Shown: positions 1 to 8,049 of the stretch, piece by piece
How positions within the stretch are numbered: the stretch's first letter is position 1
How the letters are laid out: each line of letters opens with the position of its first letter
Assembly (NCBI GenBank): GCA_035275545.1
Contig: DATEMP010000272.1
Span: 1 to 64,000, forward strand
From: WS-11 sp035275545
Lineage (GTDB): Bacteria; Eisenbacteria; RBG-16-71-46
DNA length: 64,000 nucleotides
Direction: 5' to 3'
The notes under the pieces: model-generated
What the model saw: the letters and a program-made list of their open reading frames with translations, nothing else
Database searches by the model: none
What the model was told of the DNA's origin: nothing
Translations under genes and position numbers: made by a program

Positions 1-674
1 GCGGTCGCGAGCGCCGCGCCATCGCGGCCTGCGCCGACGTGCCGATCACGTTCGGCGGCACCGCACGCCACAACGTTGCGAACGCGCTCGCGGCGATCGC
101 CGTGGCGTCGGCGCTCGGGCTGCCTGAGGAGGCGATGCGGCGCGGCCTGGTGGAGTTCGAGAGCACACCCGCGCTCAACCCCGGCCGCGGCAACCTGTGG
201 GCGCTGGGCGGCGTCACGGCGATCGTCGACTTCGCCCACAACCCGCACGGGCTCGAGGCGATGGTCGAGATGGCGCTGGCGCGGCCCGCCAAGCGGCGCG
301 CGATCGTTCTCGGCCAGGCGGGCGACCGCGACGACGATGCGATCCGCGAGCTGGCGCGCGCCGCGTGGCGCCTGCGCCCCGAGCGCGTTTTCATCAAGGA
401 GATGGACCACTACCGCCGCGGGCGCGCCCTCGGCGAGGTGCCGGCGATGATCGAGCACGAGCTGGCCCGCCTGGGCGCCGCACCCGATTCGCTGGTCCAC
501 TGCGATTCCGAGATGGCCGCCGTGCGCGGAGCGCTGGTGTGGGCGGACGACGGCGACGTGCTGCTGCTTACCACCCACGAGGGGCGCGACGAGGTGAACG
601 CGCTCATGGAGCGGCTCTCGGGCAGCGGCTGGCGCGCCGGAAACCCGATCGGCGAGGCGACCCCGGCCTCATGA
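1..674 (+). CDS. Mur ligase family protein, C-terminal part (gene runs in from the left)
   Basis: The reading frame is already open at base 3, so only the last ~223 residues are present. The segment 'FGGTARHNVANALAAIA' is the Mur-ligase central-to-C-terminal linker, and 'VDFAHNPHGL' matches the 'DYAHNP' motif of the glutamate ligase domain. Together these indicate an ATP-dependent amide ligase of the Mur/cyanophycin synthetase/folylpolyglutamate synthase superfamily. The ATP P-loop lies upstream of the window, so the substrate cannot be told; the end of a cyanophycin-synthetase-like enzyme is the closest match in style. Its stop overlaps the next start (ATGA), so the two are translationally coupled. 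Confidence 0.8.
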   Translation, partial: GRERRAIAACADVPITFGGTARHNVANALAAIAVASALGLPEEAMRRGLVEFESTPALNPGRGNLWALGGVTAIVDFAHNPHGLEAMVEMALARPAKRRAIVLGQAGDRDDDAIRELARAAWRLRPERVFIKEMDHYRRGRALGEVPAMIEHELARLGAAPDSLVHCDSEMAAVRGALVWADDGDVLLLTTHEGRDEVNALMERLSGSGWRAGNPIGEATPAS

Positions 675-1798
675 ACTGGCTGGCCCTCGCGGGCGGGCTC
701 GCGCTCATGGCGTGGCTGCTGTGGGACGCGTTCGAGACCATCCTGCTCACGCGCCGGGTCCCGGCGCGGCTCCGCATGTCGCGCATCGTGGTCACCGCGC
801 TCTGGACCCTCTCCTCGACCATCGGCCGGACCATCCTATCGCGCCCGCGACGCGAGGCGTTCCTCAGCTTCTACGCGCTGTTCGCAGTCATCGTGCTTCT
901 GGTCGTGTGGGCGACCGGGATGGTGTTTGCGTTCGCGATGCTCCACTGGGCCGCGGGCTCGCGCCTGGCCGGCATCACCGCCACGCAGGGCGTGATGACG
1001 TCGGTGGGCTTCGGCGCCGACCTCTACATGAGCGGCAGCACGTTCTTCACCCTCGGGCTCGGCGATCTGCACCCGGTGAGCGACGCCGCCCGCGTCATCA
1101 CCGTGGTCGAGGCCGGCACCGGGTTCGGCTTCCTGGCGATGGTGATCGCCTACGTCCCGGTGCTCTACCAGTCGTTCGCGCGCCGCGAGGCGCGCATCAC
1201 CATGCTCGACGCGTGGGCGGGCTCCCCTCCCAACGCCGCGGTTGTTCTGCGGCGCAACGCCGAGAGCGCCAACCCGGCGGCGCTCGCGTCGTTGCTGCGT
1301 GACTGGGAGCTCGCGGCGGCCGAGATCCTCGAGAGCCACCTCTCCTACCCGATCCTGTGCTTCTTCCGGTCGCAGCACGACAACCAGTCGTGGCTCGCCT
1401 CGCTGGTCGCGGTACTCGATACCTGCGCGCTGGTGATCGTCGGCGTCGAGGGGGTCGACCCGTTCCAGGCGCGCCTCACGTTCGCGATCGGACGCCATGC
1501 GCTCGTGGACCTGAGCCAGGCGTTCCGGCTGAGGCCGCAGCCGGCGGCCTCGTTGCGCATGCCCGAGGCCGAGAGGGCGGAGTTGCGCGCGTGGCTCAAG
1601 TCGGCGGGCGTGCCGCTCCGCGAAGGACCCGATGCGGACGCCAAGCTCGCCGAGCTGCGTGACCTCTACTCGCCTTACGCGCACCAGCTCTCGCGCGTGC
1701 TGCTCATGACGCTGCCCCCGACGCTCCCGCCCGCCAAGGCACGCTACAACTGGCAGACGACCCAGTGGGGCAAGACCGCTCAGGACGACGCGCATTGA
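671..1798 (+). CDS. Ion-channel-like membrane protein (two-pore-helix K+ channel type)
   Basis: A 375-residue protein that starts at the ATG overlapping the previous stop. Hydrophobic segments lie at about residues 3-20, 67-89 and 144-167. Between the last two is 'TLGLGD' (127-132), which resembles the 'TVGYGD' selectivity filter of the Ion_trans_2 channel family. The remaining ~200 residues are soluble, helical and rich in Arg/Glu, without a recognisable RCK/TrkA-N nucleotide-binding motif. I infer a cation channel or a channel-derived membrane protein. The filter is not canonical (Leu for Val, Leu for Tyr), so K+ selectivity is uncertain. Confidence 0.7.
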   Translation: MNWLALAGGLALMAWLLWDAFETILLTRRVPARLRMSRIVVTALWTLSSTIGRTILSRPRREAFLSFYALFAVIVLLVVWATGMVFAFAMLHWAAGSRLAGITATQGVMTSVGFGADLYMSGSTFFTLGLGDLHPVSDAARVITVVEAGTGFGFLAMVIAYVPVLYQSFARREARITMLDAWAGSPPNAAVVLRRNAESANPAALASLLRDWELAAAEILESHLSYPILCFFRSQHDNQSWLASLVAVLDTCALVIVGVEGVDPFQARLTFAIGRHALVDLSQAFRLRPQPAASLRMPEAERAELRAWLKSAGVPLREGPDADAKLAELRDLYSPYAHQLSRVLLMTLPPTLPPAKARYNWQTTQWGKTAQDDAH

Positions 1799-1829
1799 TC
1801 GAGCATCGGTCGAAAGGAACGAAGAACCC

Positions 1830-2288
1830 ATGAAGCGATCGCGGGTGGTGTTGATCTCGTTGTTCTCGGCGCTGATCGGGCTGATCGTCGGCGGCTGGGC
1901 GTTCTCGAAGTCCCAGCCCCGCTCGGTGATCGCGATCAAGTCGTGCGAGAACTGCGCCAGCCCGGCGGACCTGCTGGGACTGATGGCGTCGGTTGGCATC
2001 CAGAAAACGCCCGGAATGATGCCGCTCAAGGTGCTCGAGACGGACAAGACGATCGCGTTCAAGCTCCCGCGCAGGAAGGGATTCCACTACGTGATCGTGC
2101 CGCGGATCGACATCAAGGACGTCGGCGACGTCTCGCCCGAGAACGCCGAATACCTCTCCGACGCGTTCCTGGTGATGCGCCGCCTGATCGACGACAACCG
2201 GCTCACGCACTACGCCGTAACCACCAACGGCCCCGGCTTTCAGAGCGTCACCTACCTCCACTTCCACCTGTCGTCCGACGGGTCCTAG
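1830..2288 (+). CDS. Membrane-anchored HIT-family protein
   Basis: 152 residues with an AAGGAA ribosome site ahead of the ATG. One N-terminal membrane segment (about 6-24) is followed by a HIT fold: 'FKLPRRKGFHYVIVPR' matches the family's 'P-GH-LViPK' strand, and 'NGPGFQSVTYLHFHL' is the catalytic end. HIT proteins are nucleotide hydrolases or transferases with an H-x-H-x-H triad. Here the triad reads Y142-x-H144-x-H146: the nucleophile-position His is present but the first His is replaced by Tyr. A CxxC pair (Cys39, Cys42) recalls the zinc site of many HIT proteins. The catalytic domain probably faces the periplasm or cytoplasmic surface. Confidence 0.75.
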   Translation: MKRSRVVLISLFSALIGLIVGGWAFSKSQPRSVIAIKSCENCASPADLLGLMASVGIQKTPGMMPLKVLETDKTIAFKLPRRKGFHYVIVPRIDIKDVGDVSPENAEYLSDAFLVMRRLIDDNRLTHYAVTTNGPGFQSVTYLHFHLSSDGS

Positions 2289-2346
2289 CACCGACCATTG
2301 CGGTGCAACGACTTAGCTCGCCGTGCAACAATATCTTGCGTAACAA

Positions 2347-2362
2347 GGTATATGGCAATACC
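2347..2362. promoter_or_regulatory. Inverted repeat at the PadR start, possible autoregulatory operator
   Basis: GGTAT (2347-2351) and ATACC (2358-2362) form an inverted repeat with a 6-nt centre, ending one base before the ATG of the PadR gene. PadR regulators commonly repress their own operon from inverted repeats near the promoter. The AT-rich stretch here stands out from the GC-rich surroundings. Binding is an inference. Confidence 0.4.
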
Positions 2363-2746
2363 ATGGTGACCATGTCGCCGAAGCCCAGCCAGACCGACGA
2401 AGGCCGAAGCATCGCCCGCGAGCTGCGCCGGGGTTCGCTCGAGCTGATCGTGCTGCACCTGCTGTCCTCGGGAGAAGCCTATGGCTACGAGATCGTGACC
2501 AAGCTTTCGGAGCGCACCAATGGCGCGCTCGAGGTGACCGACGGAACCCTGTACCCGGTGCTGTACCGCCTCGAGAACGCCGGGTTCGTCACGATTCGGT
2601 GGGAAACACCGCAGCGTGGAGTTCCGCGCAAGTACTACCGGCTCACCGATGCCGGGCGCGCGGAGCTGGAACGCATGACCCGCGAGTGGACCGCTTTCGC
2701 CGATGCGATGACTCGCCTGATCCGCCAACGACCGGAGGCCATATGA
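2363..2746 (+). CDS. PadR family transcriptional regulator
   Basis: 127 residues. The core 'LELIVLHLLSSGEAYGYEI' followed by 'VTDGTLYPVLYRLENAGFV' (about 26-75) is the classic PadR winged helix, and 'RKYYRLTDAGR' is its wing. ATG 2363 is the first of two nearby in-frame ATGs (the other is 2372), and an inverted repeat sits directly before it. The stop overlaps the next gene's ATG, giving the common PadR plus HAAS-domain membrane protein operon, in which PadR represses the pair in response to envelope or drug stress. Confidence 0.9.
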   Translation: MVTMSPKPSQTDEGRSIARELRRGSLELIVLHLLSSGEAYGYEIVTKLSERTNGALEVTDGTLYPVLYRLENAGFVTIRWETPQRGVPRKYYRLTDAGRAELERMTREWTAFADAMTRLIRQRPEAI

Positions 2747-3417
2747 AGCCCGAAGAGGTCTATGTCAGCCAGGTGCTCTCGAAGCTCCCCGCAGGTGCGA
2801 TGCAGAACCAGATCGCGATGGAGCTGCGCAGTCACATCGCCGACCGCGTCGAGCGCGGGCATTCCGTGGACGAGGCGATCCGTCAGCTCGGCGACCCCGC
2901 GGCGCTCGCGGAGTCCTATCTCTCCGCCGTGCCGCTCGTGCCCGCGCCGCACACCCGGCGAGCCTTGGCCAAGCTGGTCGACCTGGCGATCCCGATCCTG
3001 TTCGTGTGCGGGATGGCGGCGCTGTACGTCCTGCGCCTCCGGCCCCTTGCGGAGCGCGGGGGTATCAATCCGTGGCTGTTCGCGTACCTGCCGGGAGCGA
3101 TCGTCATAGGCGGCTCGATTCTGTACGGCACCGCATTGATGATCGCGGAGTTCCGGACCGGCCAGACCCTGGGCAAGCGGCTGTTCGACCTGCGCGTGGT
3201 GCGGGAGTCCGGCGCGCGGATCGGCCTCGGCCAGGCGTTCGTGCGCCAGATTCCGATCTTTCTCCAGATCTTCTGGATCGACGCCCTGTTCACGCTGTTC
3301 ACCGACCACCGTCAGCGCGCCTTCGAGATGCTCTCCAAGACGCGGGTCGTCGTGGCGCAGGAGTCGCACGTGGCGCGCCCCCTGCCCATCGCGAGCCCGC
3401 TCCCCGTGGCGCTCTAA
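2743..3417 (+). CDS. HAAS-signalling/RDD family membrane protein
   Basis: 224 residues. The N-terminal ~65 residues ('VSQVLSKLP...ELRSHIADRVE...AIRQLGDPAALAESY') form the amphipathic HAAS/permease-prefix domain that habitually follows PadR regulators. The rest is an RDD domain with three membrane helices, including 'FRTGQTLGKRLFDLRVV', which holds the Arg and Asp residues that name the family. RDD proteins have been linked to ion or small-molecule transport. It is coupled to the PadR gene by ATGA overlap. Its TAA stop overlaps by two bases the stop of the convergent amidase gene. Confidence 0.8.
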   Translation: MKPEEVYVSQVLSKLPAGAMQNQIAMELRSHIADRVERGHSVDEAIRQLGDPAALAESYLSAVPLVPAPHTRRALAKLVDLAIPILFVCGMAALYVLRLRPLAERGGINPWLFAYLPGAIVIGGSILYGTALMIAEFRTGQTLGKRLFDLRVVRESGARIGLGQAFVRQIPIFLQIFWIDALFTLFTDHRQRAFEMLSKTRVVVAQESHVARPLPIASPLPVAL

Positions 3418-4367
3418 GCGAGCATCGAGGTCTGCCCGATCGCCCCATCGCGCAGCACGGCGTGCACGCCGCGCACGCCGTTGACGACCTGGGTGATCCG
3501 CAGATCCACCGCGAGGCTGGCCAGCGACAGTGCCTCTCTGCGCTCGATGCCGTGGAGCTCGTTCATGAGCGACAGCATCGAGTCGAGTGCGGTCGCCATC
3601 GCCTCGTCCAGGTCCTCGTGGAACCCGAACGTGATCCATGCGTCGGGCGTGCGCGCGCGGGGCATGGCGATCGGGAGTGGATCGGCGAGGCCGACTTCGA
3701 TCTCGACCGGATCCATCGGGCACTCGAGCGCGGGGCCGGCGACCTCACCGTCTCCCTGCATGCCGTGTCCATCTCCCAGCGACAACAGCGCACCGTCGAC
3801 CGCGATCGGCAGGTAGAGCGTGCTGCCGGCGATCAGCTCCTTGCAGTCGATGTTGCCTCCGCAGAATCGCGGCGGAATCGTGGGGTGCGCTCCCGGCTCC
3901 GCCGGCGGCATGCCGATCAGCCCCAGGAACGGGCGCAGCCGCAGCGTGCGGCCGTGCTGGTTGGTCGCGGTGCCCTGATCGGGGTCGAGCGCCCAGCGGA
4001 GTACACGCTCCTCCCCCTCCGCGACACCCAGTCGATCGTTGAGAGCGCTCTTCCATCCCCCCGCCGATGACCAGCCCCAGCGCCCGGTGCGAATCGAGAT
4101 CAGACGGACGACCAGCGTCATGCCCGCCTTCGCGCCGCGGACTGCGACCGGCCCGCACAGCGCATGCCCGCGATCGCGCTTGGGATCGGGGCGCTCGAAC
4201 TTGGCCGGCAGGCCGTAGGGATCGGCCTGCTCGATCAGGCTCCACCCCGCATCGAGCGTGCGGTAGCGGATGCGGTCGCCGGGATCGACGGTGAGGATGG
4301 GCGGCAGGTCGCGCGAGAAGCACCCGTGCACCGTGCTGGGAGCGGGCTCGACTTCGTGGAGGCTCAT
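3414..4367 (-). CDS. Acetamidase/formamidase family protein
   Basis: 317 residues. The order of motifs fits the FmdA/AmdA family: 'TVHGCFSRDLPPILTVDPGDRIRYRTLDA' near the N-terminus, the substrate-pocket segment 'PPRFCGGNIDCKEL', and the metal-site-like 'LSLGDGHGMQGDGEVAGPALE'. Family members hydrolyse short amides (formamide, acetamide) to ammonia and the acid; the real substrate is unknown. The ATG at 4367 is the first in frame ahead of the conserved start. It follows aspS on the same strand with only 23 bases between. Confidence 0.85.
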   Translation of the reverse strand: MSLHEVEPAPSTVHGCFSRDLPPILTVDPGDRIRYRTLDAGWSLIEQADPYGLPAKFERPDPKRDRGHALCGPVAVRGAKAGMTLVVRLISIRTGRWGWSSAGGWKSALNDRLGVAEGEERVLRWALDPDQGTATNQHGRTLRLRPFLGLIGMPPAEPGAHPTIPPRFCGGNIDCKELIAGSTLYLPIAVDGALLSLGDGHGMQGDGEVAGPALECPMDPVEIEVGLADPLPIAMPRARTPDAWITFGFHEDLDEAMATALDSMLSLMNELHGIERREALSLASLAVDLRITQVVNGVRGVHAVLRDGAIGQTSMLA

Positions 4368-4390
4368 CGGGAGTACCCCGCGCCGGTGGA

Positions 4391-6208
4391 CTACTCCTCG
4401 ACCCTGATCCTCAGCTCCTTGAGCTGGTGGGGCTCCACGTCGCTTGGCGAGCCGTCCATCAGGCTCGCAGCGCTCGCGCTCTTCGGGAACGCGATCGTGT
4501 CGCGCAGGCTGTCGCGCTTGCCCATGAGCATGACGATGCGGTCGAAGCCGATGCCGATTCCGCCGTGCGGCGGACTCGCGAACCGGTAGGCGTCGAGCAG
4601 GAACCCGAACTTCTGGTACGCCTCTTCGCGCGAGAGTCCGATCACCTTCATCACCCGCTCCTGGATGTCGGTGCGGTGGATGCGGATCGAGCCCGAGCCG
4701 AGCTCGGTGCCGTTCAGCACCATGTCGTAGAGCTGGGCGTGCACCTTGCCGGGATCGGTCTCGAGCAGCTCGAGATGCTCGGCGTTGGGCATGGTGAACA
4801 TGTGGTGGCGGGGCGCCCAGCGCTTGGCTTCGGGGTCGAACTCGAAGAGCGGGAACTCGCGCACCCAGAGGAAGCGCCACTCGTTCTCCTTGCCCTTGAG
4901 CAACGGCTGCCCGAGCTGAGAGCGCAGCACGCCGAGCGCCTTGAGGGTCTGCTCCCAGGGACCGGAGGTGAACAGCACGGCGTCTCCCTGCTGCGCCTTC
5001 ACGGCGCGCAGGAACTCGTCGAGCAGCCCGTCCGGGAAGATCACCTGCTGCTTCTCGCGGTCGGCGTCCTGCACCTTGAAGAACGTGAGGCCGCCGCCGC
5101 CCGCCTCCTTGACCACGTCCTCGTACTTGCGGAGCTGGGTGCCCGAGATCTCGGCCCCGCCCGGCACCACCATCGCCGCGCCCACGCCACCCTCCGCGGC
5201 GGCGCCGGAGGCGACCACGCGCCGCGGCGAGCGGGCGCAGATCGAGGTGACGTCGACGAACTCGAGGCCGAAGCGGGTGTCGGGCTTGTCGGTGCCGAAC
5301 CGCATCATCGACTCGCGGAAGGTGATGCGCGGGAACGGCCGCTTGACCTCGATGCCCAGGCATTCGCGCCACAGCGTCACCATCAGCCCCTCGACCGCCG
5401 CGAACACCTCGTCCTCGGTCACGAACGAGAGCTCGAGATCGATCTGGGTGTGCTCGGGCTGGCGGTCGGCGCGCAGGTCCTCGTCGCGCAGGCAGCGCGC
5501 GAACTGGAAGTAGCGGTCGCAGCCGGCGATCATGAGGGTCTGCTTGTAGAGCTGCGGCGACTGCGGGAGCGCGTAGAACTTCCCGGGGTGCACGCGGCTC
5601 GGCACGATGTAGTCGCGTGCGCCCTCGGGCGTGGGCTTGACCAGCACCGGCGTCTCGACCTCGAGGAAGCTCTCGGACGACAGATGCGCGCGCGCCGCCT
5701 GCGCCGCCTTGTGGCGCAGCGCCAGCATCGAAGCGAGCTCGGGACGCCGCAGGTCGAGGAACCGATAGCGCAGCCGGAGATCCTCGTTCGCGAGGTGCAT
5801 CTCCTCGTTGACCTGGAACGGCAGCGGTGCGGCCGCCGCCAGGATGCGCAGCTCGCGCGCCTCGATCTCGATCTCCCCGGTGTGCAGTTCGGGGTTCACC
5901 GAGTCGCGCGGCCGGAGCGCGGTCGGGCCGCGCGCCGCGATCACCCATTCGTTGCCGAGCAGCCCGGCGCGCGCCATGACGTCGGCGCCACATAGCTCAG
6001 GCCGGAACACCACCTGGGTGATGCCATAGCGGTCGCGCAGGTCCACGAACAGCACGCCGCCGTGGTCGCGCACCCGGTGCACCCAGCCCATGAGGATCGC
6101 CTTGGTGTTCGCGTCGGAGCGGGTCAGCTCGCCGCAGGTGTGCGTGCGGCGCCAGTCGCCGAGACCTTCGAGCGTCACACCCAGGCCGGTGGTGCCGGTC
6201 TCGGTCAC
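4391..6208 (-). CDS. aspS: Aspartyl-tRNA synthetase, bacterial type
   Basis: 605 residues from a GTG that overlaps the hisS stop (GTGA). It charges tRNA-Asp (or Asx in non-discriminating forms). It has the N-terminal anticodon-binding OB fold ('GWVHRVRDHGGVLFVDLRDR'), the class II catalytic core ('YALPQSPQLYKQTLMIAG', 'YFQFARCLRDEDLRADRQPEHTQID' motif 2), a bacterial GAD insertion (about 290-410), and motif 3 'GGIGIGFDRIVMLM'. Length fits the bacterial enzyme (~590). The hisS-aspS order on one operon is common. Confidence 0.97.
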   Translation of the reverse strand: MTETGTTGLGVTLEGLGDWRRTHTCGELTRSDANTKAILMGWVHRVRDHGGVLFVDLRDRYGITQVVFRPELCGADVMARAGLLGNEWVIAARGPTALRPRDSVNPELHTGEIEIEARELRILAAAAPLPFQVNEEMHLANEDLRLRYRFLDLRRPELASMLALRHKAAQAARAHLSSESFLEVETPVLVKPTPEGARDYIVPSRVHPGKFYALPQSPQLYKQTLMIAGCDRYFQFARCLRDEDLRADRQPEHTQIDLELSFVTEDEVFAAVEGLMVTLWRECLGIEVKRPFPRITFRESMMRFGTDKPDTRFGLEFVDVTSICARSPRRVVASGAAAEGGVGAAMVVPGGAEISGTQLRKYEDVVKEAGGGGLTFFKVQDADREKQQVIFPDGLLDEFLRAVKAQQGDAVLFTSGPWEQTLKALGVLRSQLGQPLLKGKENEWRFLWVREFPLFEFDPEAKRWAPRHHMFTMPNAEHLELLETDPGKVHAQLYDMVLNGTELGSGSIRIHRTDIQERVMKVIGLSREEAYQKFGFLLDAYRFASPPHGGIGIGFDRIVMLMGKRDSLRDTIAFPKSASAASLMDGSPSDVEPHQLKELRIRVEE

Positions 6209-7509
6209 GGCTGCTCCACGATCTGGGTCTCGCCCAGCAGCAGGCGATCGAGCGCTTCGACGATGCCTTCGAGCGAGACGGTCTGCTGGGCGCCGGACTT
6301 GAGGTCCTTGAGCACCACCTCGCCGCGCTGCCACTCCTCCTCGCCGAGGATCATCACCGCGCGCGCGCCGCTCTTGTCGGCGGCCTTCATCTGCGCGTTG
6401 ACCCCGCGCGACTCGAGGTCGTAGTCGACGATGTACACCTGCCGGAGCGCGCGCGCCAGCATCGGCGCCACCAGCCGCGTGCCCTCCATCGCCACCAGGT
6501 AGACGCCGCCGCCCGCGGGCTCGGGCGCATAGCCCTTCTCCTCGACCATGAGCAGCACGCGGTCGAGCCCGATCGAGAACCCGACCCCGGGGGTGGACGG
6601 ACCGCCGAGCGCCTCGATAAGCCCGTCGTAGCGCCCGCCGCCGCCCAGCGCGCTCTGGGCGCCGAGCGAGCCGTCGTGCACCTCGAACGCGGTGCGCGTG
6701 TAGTAGTCGAGCCCGCGCACCAGGCCGTGATCGAGCGTGTACGGGATGCCGAGCGCCTTGAGCCCCGCCTGCACGGCGTCGAAGTGGACGCGGCTCTCGT
6801 CGTCGAGCACGTCGAGCAGGCGCGGCAGCGGCCCCAGGTCTCCCCCGCCGTGCAGCAGCTGGATCTCCTCGGGGTCCTTGGTGTCGAGCACGCGCAGCGG
6901 ATTGGTCTCGAGCCGCGCGCGGGAATCGGCGCCCAGGCGTTCGCGCGCGGGTGCCAGCCACTCGCGCAGTCGCTCGGCGTAGCGCGCGCGCGTCTCCGGC
7001 GTGCCGAGGCTGTTGAGCGACACGGTGAGATCCTTGAAGCCCCACGCGTCGAACAGATCCACGAACAGCGCGATGATCTCGACGTCGGCGCCCGGGGCGG
7101 CGGTGCCGATGATCTCGGCGCCCACCTGCCAGAACTGGCGGTAGCGGCCCTTCTGCGGCCGGCCGTAGCGGAACATCGGCCCCAGGTACCACAGGCGGTG
7201 GATGCGCCCCTGCTGGGCCATCCCGTGCTGGAGGTAGGCGCGGCCCACGCTCGCCGTGCCCTCGGGGCGCAGCGCCAGGTCGCGATCGCCCTGGTCGCGG
7301 AAGCGATACATCTCCTTCTGCACCACCTCGGTCGCATCTCCCGAGGTGCGGGCGAACAGATCGTACTCCTCGAACAGCGGGGTTCGGATCTCGCGGTAGC
7401 TGTAGTGCTCGAGCACCTCGCGGGCGCGCGCCTCGGCCCACTGCCAGCGCTCGATCTCGCCCGGCAGGATGTCGCGGGTGCCGCGCGGCGCCTGGTGCTT
7501 GAGGCTCAC
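6205..7509 (-). CDS. hisS: Histidyl-tRNA synthetase
   Basis: 434 residues, typical length. The GTG at 7509 gives 'MSLKHQAPRGTRDILPGE', the standard HisRS start. Motif 1 region 'YREIRTPLFEEYDLFARTSG', motif 2 'YRFRDQGDRDLALRPEGTAS' and the HisA-type motif 'GLVRGLDYYTRTAFEV' are all present, followed by the C-terminal anticodon-binding domain ending near 'LEGIVEAL'. It charges tRNA-His in the cytoplasm. It is coupled to aspS by overlap and may share a transcript with the VanZ-like gene starting at 7905, whose stop lies 6 bases upstream. Confidence 0.97.
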   Translation of the reverse strand: MSLKHQAPRGTRDILPGEIERWQWAEARAREVLEHYSYREIRTPLFEEYDLFARTSGDATEVVQKEMYRFRDQGDRDLALRPEGTASVGRAYLQHGMAQQGRIHRLWYLGPMFRYGRPQKGRYRQFWQVGAEIIGTAAPGADVEIIALFVDLFDAWGFKDLTVSLNSLGTPETRARYAERLREWLAPARERLGADSRARLETNPLRVLDTKDPEEIQLLHGGGDLGPLPRLLDVLDDESRVHFDAVQAGLKALGIPYTLDHGLVRGLDYYTRTAFEVHDGSLGAQSALGGGGRYDGLIEALGGPSTPGVGFSIGLDRVLLMVEEKGYAPEPAGGGVYLVAMEGTRLVAPMLARALRQVYIVDYDLESRGVNAQMKAADKSGARAVMILGEEEWQRGEVVLKDLKSGAQQTVSLEGIVEALDRLLLGETQIVEQP

Positions 7510-7515
7510 GGCCGG

Positions 7516-7905
7516 CTACTCCCGCACCACGAACAGGTAGAGCACCTGGGCGAACAGGAGCCCGGTGGTGTCGGCGAGCAGATCGTTGACGCTCGACTGG
7601 CGGTTCGGCACGAACTGCTGCAAGAACTCATCGGATGCTCCCACGCCCACGCCGATCGCCAGCGCGATCAGCGCGCTCCTGAGCGGTACCGGCACCCCGA
7701 AGCTCTTCCGCACCGCACGGATGAGCAGCACGCCGAGGATCAGGTACTCGAACACGTGAACCGCCTTGTCGGCGTTGGGGAACAGCATCGGCACCTGGAA
7801 CGTGGGCTGCGAGCCCATGAACTGGACCAGTCCCAGGTAGGCGATGACGGGCAGCCAGTAGCGCAGGAACAGCTCCAGGCGGCGCCGCATCGCGATGCGA
7901 TCCAC
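7516..7905 (-). CDS. VanZ-like family membrane protein
   Basis: About 129 residues with four predicted membrane helices. It shows the VanZ pattern: 'ADKAVHVFEYLILGVLLIR' (helix 2 with conserved His/Glu) and 'GASDEFLQQFVPNRQSSVNDLLADTTG', the hallmark E-x-x-Q-x-F-x-x-R-x-x-S-x-x-D motif. The frame is open further upstream. I chose GTG 7905 because GGAGG lies 11 bases ahead; TTG 7908 and ATG 7890 are alternatives. VanZ proteins confer low teicoplanin resistance in enterococci, but most members have no known job. Confidence 0.8.
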   Translation of the reverse strand: MDRIAMRRRLELFLRYWLPVIAYLGLVQFMGSQPTFQVPMLFPNADKAVHVFEYLILGVLLIRAVRKSFGVPVPLRSALIALAIGVGVGASDEFLQQFVPNRQSSVNDLLADTTGLLFAQVLYLFVVRE

Positions 7906-8049
7906 CAACGCGCATTCCTCCCAAGGGTTGCGACGAAAAATGGAGCGCAGGATAGCACAGGGCCGGGTGTTACAGTCCCCGATCACGACCAGCATGACCC
8001 GTATCCGGCTCTAGCGCTTCTACCCCGCCGAGGACGTTCCCCCTCCACG

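Noticed and set aside
3417..5993. Single 859-codon minus-strand protein covering aspS 3' part and the amidase
   Set aside because: The first two-thirds are out-of-frame aspS; only the part from 4367 down is a real protein.
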